In this document: positions 56,826 through 64,000 of the stretch, in pieces
How the letters are laid out: every line of letters starts with the position of its first letter
Numbering within the stretch: the first letter of the stretch is position 1
Assembly (NCBI GenBank): GCA_963970005.1
Contig: CAXAMN010027472.1
Span: forward strand, 1,569,749-1,633,748
Length of the DNA stretch: 64,000 nt
DNA from: Durusdinium trenchii
Lineage: Eukaryota > Sar > Dinophyceae > Suessiales > Symbiodiniaceae
Direction of reading: 5' to 3'
Notes under the pieces: model-generated
Seen by the model: only the letters and a program-made list of their open reading frames with translations
Database searches by the model: none
What the model was told of the DNA's origin: nothing
Program-made: the position numbers and the translations under genes

Positions 56826-57745
56826 TAGCTGGCGCCTTGCCAGGTATAGATACCCACGGTAGCCACAATTCAGTTACCAGGTATAGTACTTCAAGCTCCC
56901 TTTCCGTCAGCCGCTCGATAACCATCGATAACCTTTACACACGTGCAGCAATCCACAGCTTTGAAGTCTCATTCGCGCTTTGAACTTTTATAGGTGTGTA
57001 AGAGGTATAGCAAATTATAGCAACATAGCATTTATACGGACCCAGGGTAGCTACAATTCTGTTGCTCGGTTTCGCACTTCAATTTTCCTACCCTGGGTCC
57101 GCGCCTGGCAACAGAATTGTAGCTACCCTGGGCCCGTATAAATGCTATGTTGCTATACCTCTTACACACCTATATAACACCTTCTAACTGAATTGCAGCT
57201 ACCCTGCTGGGTATCTATACCTGGCAAGGTGCCAGCTGAGTGTGGCCTGAAAAAGCACACTCGAAAGTAGGTGGTGTGTAGGGGTGCACGGAAGCAAGGT
57301 TTTGGAGGTGCTTATTTTTGTGATTTTAAGAAATGCAATTGTCTTCGGTTGCTTGAAGTGCTATACTTGGCAACTGAATTGTAGCTACCCTGGGTATACC
57401 TGGCAACTGCCTTGTAGCTGCCCTGGGTCCACGCGCGCGCGCACGCCTAAACCTAGGGCAGCCGGGAGCCAGCAAGGCGCGTGCGCACGAACCCAGAGTA
57501 GGGAAATTGAAGTGCGATACCTGGCAACAGAATTGTAGCTACCCTGGGTCCGTATATATGCTATGTTGCTATACCTCTTACACACCTATATAAGTTCAAA
57601 GCACGGATGAGACTTCAAAGCTGTGGATTGCTGTGCGTGTGTAAAGGTTATCGAGCGGTTGACGGAATGGGAACTTGAAGTACTATACCTGGAAACTGAA
57701 TTGTAGCTACCCTGGGTATCTATACCTGGCAAGGCGCAAGCTGAG
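56826..57745. repeat. ~0.9-kb nested foldback (long inverted repeat)
   Basis: An outer arm at 56826-57018 (CTTGCCAGGTATAGATACCC, CCGCTCGATAACC, AATCCACAGCTTTGAAGTCT) is mirrored at about 57565-57745. Inside it, 56991-57065 and 57108-57172 form a second, near-perfect hairpin of ~65-75 bp arms (TAGGTGTGTAAGAGGTATAG, CCCAGGGTAGCTACAATTCT). A third copy of the GTAGCTACCCTGGGT arm lies near 57530. No coding capacity; it could be a compound MITE or foldback transposon. Confidence 0.75.
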
Positions 57746-59005
57746 TAAGAAAATTGTTTCGGGGGGATGGCCTGAGAAAGCACACTCGAAAGTAGGTGGT
57801 GTGTAGGGGTGCACGGAAGCACGCCGTGTGCGCAGCTGCATGCTGCCTTTGGCCAACAACGTGTTCGTGGACAAAAACCGCTGGCTTTCGTCTTGCAGCT
57901 TCTCAGGTAGTGTGGGGTAGTTCATTGGACACCCCTTGGAGGGTCCTGGTATAGTCTGTGTTTTCGTTGTTGTTTGCCTGTGTCCCTGGTGACGTGGAAT
58001 GTGCTTCCAATATCTTCCAATCGATCAACTGAAGGGGCCAGTGTGGGCCAGTGGTCCTTGGCTGGAGGAAGCTAACACCTTTTCACCAAAAAGATTGTTT
58101 GTTCGTCAGTCCAAGCCTGGCCAAGTTTGAACAGACAGTTTGCATTGTAAGACTGATTTTCTTACGTAAGACTTTCATAGTGAAATTCTCAATATGTTTG
58201 GTCTTCCATCCCAACGAAAAAAGAAACAAAACAAACTAACGCTGTGTACTGTACCTCTTGTTTAAGGCACTCAAATCGGCAAACAATTTAAGCGAAAACG
58301 CGTGAACTGGATGGAAAGGAAGGGTTTCTCATATTCCTAAGGGGAATCAAAGAGCTGCCGAGAGCACTTGAGCAGATTGTGCTGGCCATGTGAAGGTTCC
58401 CCAGTTCCAGAAAGACTTGAACAATCTGGAACATGTGTGAAGGCACCAGTTTGTTGCGCTGATTCACACACGAACATCTTGAGACATCCTTTTATCCACT
58501 CAGACTGCACGTCATGCAGATGGATCTCCGGCTACATCATGCATGGCGGACGCTGCGGCATCAGTGGGGGCCTCGCTATCAGGAGTTGTCCAACAAATGT
58601 CTTTTCAGGTTCCCAATTTTTTAGGCGCAGCAGGTTACAAAAATCCCTCCACATTGGGAGAGACTTTGATCTCATCTCCTGCGGGTCCAGCTTGGGATAG
58701 CCACCTGAGCGATGCTATTTATCTCTGCACTGAGCGAATTTAGTGATTGACACGACTACGTGAGACTAATCCCTTCAAGCTCTGAGTATGGTATCCTGAC
58801 TCAGCAGAGATGAGGATTTGATCCCAGGATAGCCATCTCAGCTGAGACTCATTTTTTGCCCTTGGTTTTAATCGACTTGATCTCAGTGGATCCCTGTACG
58901 TAGACTATGCCGATGCCCAGAAGAGACCCACGTGGAAGCTGAGCCACCAACTTGTGGTTGGTATTCGGAACATCGTCTTCAGCGTGCCATTCTCAGGGTA
59001 TTCAA

Positions 59006-59086
59006 CCAGCACCACCCAAAGGGTGGTTTATAGACCCCCCTGACTATCTTTTTTCCATCTAATAACCACCCTTTGGGTGGTGCTGG
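59006..59086. mobile_element. Hairpin element with perfect 23-bp inverted repeats
   Basis: CCAGCACCACCCAAAGGGTG with following GTT is exactly mirrored 35 bp later. The arms are themselves partly palindromic (CACCCAAAGGGTGG). MITE-like or a strong stem-loop. Confidence 0.7.
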
Positions 59087-59385
59087 AAGGTGCATGTTCG
59101 TTTTCGGGAGTGTATATACTTCGCTCGGACCCCGGGGCCTTCGCTCAGTTTTGTCTGATCTCCGAAGAACATCAGCTCTTGCTTCGCTTAGACTCCCCAC
59201 AGAAGACCACAGACTGTTGGGCTTTTGTGGAGATTGGTGTATATGACCATCGATGTTGGGTCTGCAACTCCAACAAGAAACCACAACACACGTGGGTTTT
59301 GCTCCTGGAATCGATGGTTCATTGAATCTTCAGAGCGATATACTACGCTACCCACAGGCGTGTCATTTGTTCAACTCTCTCTCTC

Positions 59386-59412
59386 TCTATATATATATAT
59401 ATTATATATATT
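59386..59412. repeat. CT/AT microsatellite
   Basis: CTCTCTCTCT runs into TATATATATATATTATATAT. Confidence 0.9.
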
Positions 59413-59469
59413 GAGCACATGCATCTCACCCACAACCTACGTGCAATGGGGACTCGCAGAAAGAGAGGA

Positions 59470-59533
59470 ACAGACAGACAGAGACAGACAGACTAGACCA
59501 GACCAGACACAGACAGGCAGGCAGACAGACAGC
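59470..59533. repeat. CAGA tetranucleotide repeat
   Basis: ACAGACAGAGACAGACAGAC and variants, then AGGCAGGCAGACAGACAG. Confidence 0.85.
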
Positions 59534-59885
59534 TCGTTATAGGCAAAAAAATGGGATTGCTGTGTTTTTCCGCCTTGGGCGTTTTGATGGACTGCCAAGA
59601 ATTTAGCTTGACATTCAGCACTGTTCTGCAGATCGGGGATGACACTGTGCTTTGCAAACAATGTGCGTCTGCACCTCTGACCACCGTTCCTCGTTCGGTT
59701 GAGGGTGCGCCGTGCGCCAAGCAGCAAGTCTGATGGCATGTGTATTTTCTCGATGCGCTATGGTCAGGTTGGGCAACACCTACTCAGCCCGTCACCGGTG
59801 GGATGAACCTACTGAGACCATGCTGCCAAGGGACTGGTGGCTAGTTACGGTACATGAAAACCCATTCAAATGACCCAAAGGATGC

Positions 59886-59998
59886 GCTAGGGATCCACAT
59901 ACCTTCTCAGAAGGTACTTGGGGCCCTCCTGGCGCCTACATAACAGTGTCTCCGTCCTCACCGTACCTGAGGCTCGGTACGACTGGATCCCTATAGGG
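59886..59998. mobile_element. CCCTAGGGATCC MITE, copy 5
   Basis: It begins CGCTAGGGATCCACATACCT and ends GACTGGATCCCTATAG. The interior CTCCTGGCGCCTACA matches the copy at 23.36 kb. Confidence 0.65.
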
Positions 59999-61430
59999 AT
60001 GAGACATGTCCCTCACTGGAGCCACGCGAAGTTTGGACCATTTCATCCGAAAATAGGTACTTGCTCCATGGAACCAAACACCAGGGCCTTGAAAAGAGGG
60101 GGTGTCACGGCGTGTCGGCCCCAAAGAGAGGTTGGGGCTAGTAATGGGGCTCTATTCACCAGTATACTATAGAGGATACTATAAGGCCCCTCAACCGTGC
60201 AGGACCCAGTGTTCTTGGGCCTCCATACGTACCTCCGAAGCAAGACTGACCTCCAAACCGCCCACGACCGCGTGTTGGACCAACTCCAGATCCTCCGTCA
60301 CCCTGCACCCGGTCACCCTCCACCCGCCACCGCGGAAGCGCCCGCTCCCAGCGTTCACGAGGATCCCGGACCTCGCGGACTTCGCGCAAAGCACCAGGGA
60401 CGTCCGCATCTCTGCTGCCAAGGCGGTCCGACCGGGTGTCGGGTGGGTGGGGGTGAAGCACCGGTGCCGGAACGCGTGGGGGGATTCCGGAACCGGGACG
60501 GGGTTGACCACGGCAGGAGGCGAAAGGTGTTCGTTTTTTTGTTTCATTTGGGTACGAAAACATGTGGACATGACAATATAGTTGACCCTACAGGGTCATG
60601 CACGGAGCTCATTTTACCTGGAGTTCATAGAAAAACACCACTCAATGAGGCTGAGGTTTCTCAAAAACCTGGTTTGAACCAACGGGTCAGACCGGGTCAG
60701 AGTCCTTTTGAGAGGGATACGTATGCTGGAGCTAGGGCTGCCCAGATGTACGAGTGTGGATGGAGGACGACATGAGGAAGGCTCCGCTCAACAAGAACAG
60801 ATGCAGTTCGTTCCAAGAACGGCTTGGTTTCCATTCAGACTGTGACCCAAAGCTCTCCGATGCACCTCCCAAGTGGCGGCCATTTGTGTCATCCTCAAGG
60901 AGATACATACACCAATAACATGTTCCCACCGTTTCTGCTGCTCTTTTTGTCACTTGTTTAAGAGAATCTTCACCAGAAATATATAAATACCAGCACCCTC
61001 CCAACAGGTCACCACCTGCGACTTCTTTTCAGTCTCCCAAACTCGGCCACTCGCTCACTCGCTCCGACCTGTTCTTGGGTGCTGCCGCTGCCGCAGCCGA
61101 CGCAACACTGTGGGGTCGGAACCGGCTCCCCCGGAGCGGGGCCCTGGTTTGGGGTGGTTGGACATCCCTTAACCTCTAAGGAACTATACTTGCACACCCC
61201 TGAAGCCTTAGGGCGCCCTGGGCAAATCCGGGAGACACTAAATCAGGCCCTGGCTGCGTTGATTGGTCTATGTTCCTTCTTACAGGTTTTTGGGGGTCTC
61301 CCTCCCTATGTTAATACACAGTTATATTGGTTTTACCTTCCACACCAACTTGCGATCTGTCCATCCGCTCACCCCTCAAAAGCCTTTCCACTCAAGTGGG
61401 GTGCTTGAGGGTGCATATGTACCCAACCCT

Positions 61431-61515
61431 AGGGCTCCAACCACAACCTTAGAAGGTGGTTAGACCCCCCAACCCAGCCCAACCACCGAACCTGAGGATG
61501 TGGGCCAGGAGCCCG
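61431..61515. mobile_element. Small TIR element family B, copy 2
   Basis: AGGGCTCCAACCACAACCTT and internal GAAGGTGGTTAGACCCCCC match the copy at 18.11 kb. The right end GAGGATGTGGGCCAGGAGCC is more diverged. Confidence 0.65.
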
Positions 61516-62109
61516 AGGGATAAGACCACATGCAACCCACCCAGTGTTGGTTACCAAAATCTACATCGAAGTGCGAAGGATGGACCTGAATTGCAAGACG
61601 TCTATGGCTCCCCAGAAAGTCCAGGTATGTTCTCAGTTCCTCTTCTACGTACGCCATTCCTGGAAACCCAGTCCTACCCAGAAATTAATGGATATGTCCC
61701 ACATATTTCCACAAACAACCACTTGCTACATATATATATATAGACCAGCACCTTCCAGCAGGTCTCCGAAATGGAGGGCTGTTAGGCCCGTGCACAGGTT
61801 TCAATTGGTGACCTGTGAAGTCGGTGCTGGTATAGTAATATGTCTTAATTGCCATATTGGAACACCTACAGCTTTTGTTTCCGGTTGTTTGGGCTTTGTA
61901 TTTGTAACCTTCCATGTTTCTTTTTGGGGGATGTATTTCTCATCACGCTCCATCGGTGGAAAACGCATGTATCGCCGCGCCATCGTCGCTGCGCAGATGG
62001 CGATGATGTTGGAGACGGGAAGGCGCGGGATGGAGGGGATGGGGGTCAATGTAGGCATATATAGCATACATGGAGTGTTCGGGATAGGATATTTTGGCTT
62101 GGTACCAGG

Positions 62110-62213
62110 CCCTAGGGATCCACATACCTTCTCAGAAGGTAATTGGACCCTCAAAGCCTACATAAATAGTCTCCAATCACCGTACCTGAGAAGGTACGAC
62201 TGGATCCCTAGGG
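62110..62213. mobile_element. CCCTAGGGATCC MITE, copy 6
   Basis: The left half matches the copy at 54.55 kb over ~70 bp. The right half (CACCGTACCTGAGAAGGTAC) matches the 59.89/23.36-kb subtype, so it is a mosaic of two subfamilies. Confidence 0.75.
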
Positions 62214-62744
62214 AGGGATGGCTCACCCCAAAGATCTTCCATGTTCAAGTGCTTGGCCCAAGAAGACGGACATAGAGGTTGCCGAGAGTTCCTCCCCGAT
62301 CCATATACCGAAGCCCCAAGTTTGCCACTATGGATCCACATAGCGAACCTGAGGTACGGTGAGGACGGAGACTATTGTCAGCCATGCGCCAGGAGGGTAG
62401 CCAACGTGAGGTTCGGTATGTGGATCCAAATACGACACTGCAAAGGTGATGACATTTCACCTTTGGGACGAATGGACCTGTTTTTAGAGTTTCAGGGGCG
62501 GCACTGGGACTTCTACCGGCCGCTGGCATGACGGATCTAGAAAATGGGCGATTCGGGTATGGCACGCTCACAGCTAGCAATATCTCCCCTTTGCTGACCA
62601 ATCACGGGACATCGTCAATTTCATTGACGACGACGCAAATCAAATCCAATCTCATCTGGCTCCATTTGCGCGACGAAACACACGCAAGGGCAAGGTCACT
62701 GGTCAGCGCGTTTCGTCACGCCTCTATCCCATCGACGGGACACG

Positions 62745-62795
62745 TCAACCAGTCACACTGTCAACCAGTCACACTGTCAACCAGTCACGTCAACA
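62745..62795. repeat. 18-bp tandem repeat
   Basis: Three copies of GTCAACCAGTCACACT with slight changes. Confidence 0.8.
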
Positions 62796-63544
62796 GGTCG
62801 AGGTCGACTTGGGGAACCCGAAACAGCGCAAAATACCTGCGCCTCCGGGCAGAACAAGTACCTGGACCGGACTTCGAGTACCTTTGATACTGGGACATGA
62901 CCCTACAAAATCAGGTACAAACAGTACTACATGTTCCGAGGTACGAATCCAGGTACTTGCTGACACCATGGCCGCCCAGATCCAACACTTCCCTCCATGT
63001 TAACTTTGTCCGCATCCGCATCCGACGCGACGCACCCCCTCCATCGCCAATCCAACGATTTAGACATATATACTTAGAAACTCTGGTTCCTCATATCCCA
63101 GACACTCCATGTACTCCTTATTTCTGACTGGTTGTTTCACTGAGAATCTCCACTCCCTCACGGGTATCCAATCCACCCCCCTTTGGAACTGTTAGTATAA
63201 GGACTTAACGTTCACGCAGATGAAGGTCTATGCATTTGCCGAGCCCATCAGCCTACGTGAGACGTCTATGCCTCTTTCACTAGTTTTGGTGAGACAGACA
63301 TTCACGGGCATGAGTCAAAAAGCACACTCCTGCCTTTACCATTCTCAGTGTGGTCTGGGAAGGCTACAGATCATTGTTCATCATCCCACAGCCAAGTTAT
63401 GGTTATGGTGTGACCCCAAAGCTTTTCATTCACCAGTGGTCATTTGCTGCCCTTAAGGGCTTGCTGCACGGAGACACTCAAAAGGAAAAAAAACTAAAGA
63501 TAACGCCACAAGGCAAGATGTTGATTGTTTTGCATGATTGTTGT

Positions 63545-63545
63545 A

Positions 63546-63636
<91 letters not shown>

Positions 63637-63637
63637 G
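63545..63637. repeat. (TTG)n trinucleotide microsatellite, about 30 units
   Basis: A perfect TTG/GTT run ends in two GGCACGGTTGTT units. It yields artefactual poly-Leu, poly-Cys, poly-Gln, poly-Asn and poly-Thr frames in five registers. Confidence 0.95.
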
Positions 63638-64000
63638 GCACGGTTGTTGGCACGGTTGTTGGGCCAAGATGATTTCAATGAACAATCCTCTATACACCTA
63701 CCCAGTCAGTGGATAACCTTTACCCTTTTGGGGGGATGGGGGACACCCCAGTCAAATCCAACAGGTAAAATCAATTCACTGCATGAGGGACACCCCAGCT
63801 GTGTTGTGCACATGCGCTGCCCTGGACATGCGCTGCCCGGAAGATCCACCCTATAGGTCCAATCTGACCCATGCGCTAACCTGGTCCTTCTTTGTCATTG
63901 AGTCCCCCTGGTTCCTTTAGCGTGTATGGGACAAGGGACTACAATATCTCCCATGACCAACCCCATACCCATATATGACTAGGGTGTAGCCCATGACCAG

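Larger units (their letters stand above)
52816..64000. other. Right flank: non-coding region with dispersed small elements
   Basis: It has the same repeat families as 17-23.5 kb. Frames longer than 60 codons here have no family-like composition or splice support. Content between the listed elements includes short duplications (56.03-56.19 against 56.54-56.70 kb, about 150 bp in rearranged order) and degenerate GGTACCT-rich phrases. Confidence 0.6.

Noticed and set aside
60102-60775. GC-rich overlapping ORFs on both strands
   Set aside because: Frames on both strands are equally open because of base composition; no domain motif or supporting intron structure was seen.
63350-63856. 168-codon ORF with a long poly-Leu run
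   Set aside because: It is created by the TTG microsatellite; open in multiple frames on both strands.
1-64000. Dinoflagellate spliced-leader relics (CCGTAGCCATTTTGGCTCAAG) that would mark retrocopied genes
   Set aside because: I looked for the conserved leader by eye and did not find it, so the host assignment rests on other features.

Overview
The window looks like nuclear DNA of a eukaryotic alga or protist, most likely a dinoflagellate. Genes are sparse and contain spliceosomal introns, simple and tandem repeats are abundant, short terminal-inverted-repeat (TIR) elements litter the flanks, and a LINE-type retroelement carries a cytosine-methyltransferase-like tail. I see no bacterial operons, no rRNA or tRNA, and no CRISPR. 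Taxonomy is inference, because no diagnostic single-copy host gene is visible. A 10-base run of N marks an assembly gap at 51184-51193.

Layout. 1-9.0 kb is repeat-rich DNA: a TATGTTGGCC-type array, a ~60-bp array, a 42-bp array, small TIR elements, and at most one exon-like ORF near 4.85 kb. 9.05-16.96 kb is one complete but slightly broken non-LTR retrotransposon bracketed by a 47-bp direct repeat. Its domain order is C2H2 zinc fingers, RNase H, AP-like endonuclease, reverse transcriptase, C2H2 fingers, methyltransferase-like. 17.0-23.6 kb is non-coding DNA with several families of ~100-bp inverted-repeat elements.

The main find is 23.6-52.8 kb. This 29-kb block is bounded by 47-bp terminal inverted repeats (46/47 identical), and every supportable gene in it is on the + strand. 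None of the small TIR-element families of the flanks occurs inside it. By hand-splicing I find: a pair of paralogous multi-exon genes with conserved intron positions (25.2-26.8 and 35.2-36.3 kb); an unknown multi-exon gene (27.4-28.8 kb); a basic, low-complexity three-exon gene (29.7-31.6 kb); an unknown gene with a basic N-terminus (33.2-34.2 kb); a four-exon gene for ~1425 aa that may be a DDE/RNase H-fold transposase (36.8-42.5 kb); a three-exon protein kinase (43.2-45.2 kb); a two-exon cytosine-5 DNA methyltransferase (46.0-47.9 kb); and a terminal gene split across the assembly gap (49.2-51.4 kb). I interpret the block as a giant cut-and-paste-type DNA transposon, or an integrated virus-like element, carrying its own DNA methyltransferase and kinase. 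An internal intron holds a small nested TIR element with five copies of a motif that also occurs twice in each terminal repeat.

52.8-64 kb returns to flanking-type DNA: the same small TIR families as at 17-23.5 kb, a ~0.9-kb nested foldback structure near 57 kb, microsatellites, and no convincing gene. Splice sites, family assignments and repeat counts were all read by eye; nothing was searched or computed.
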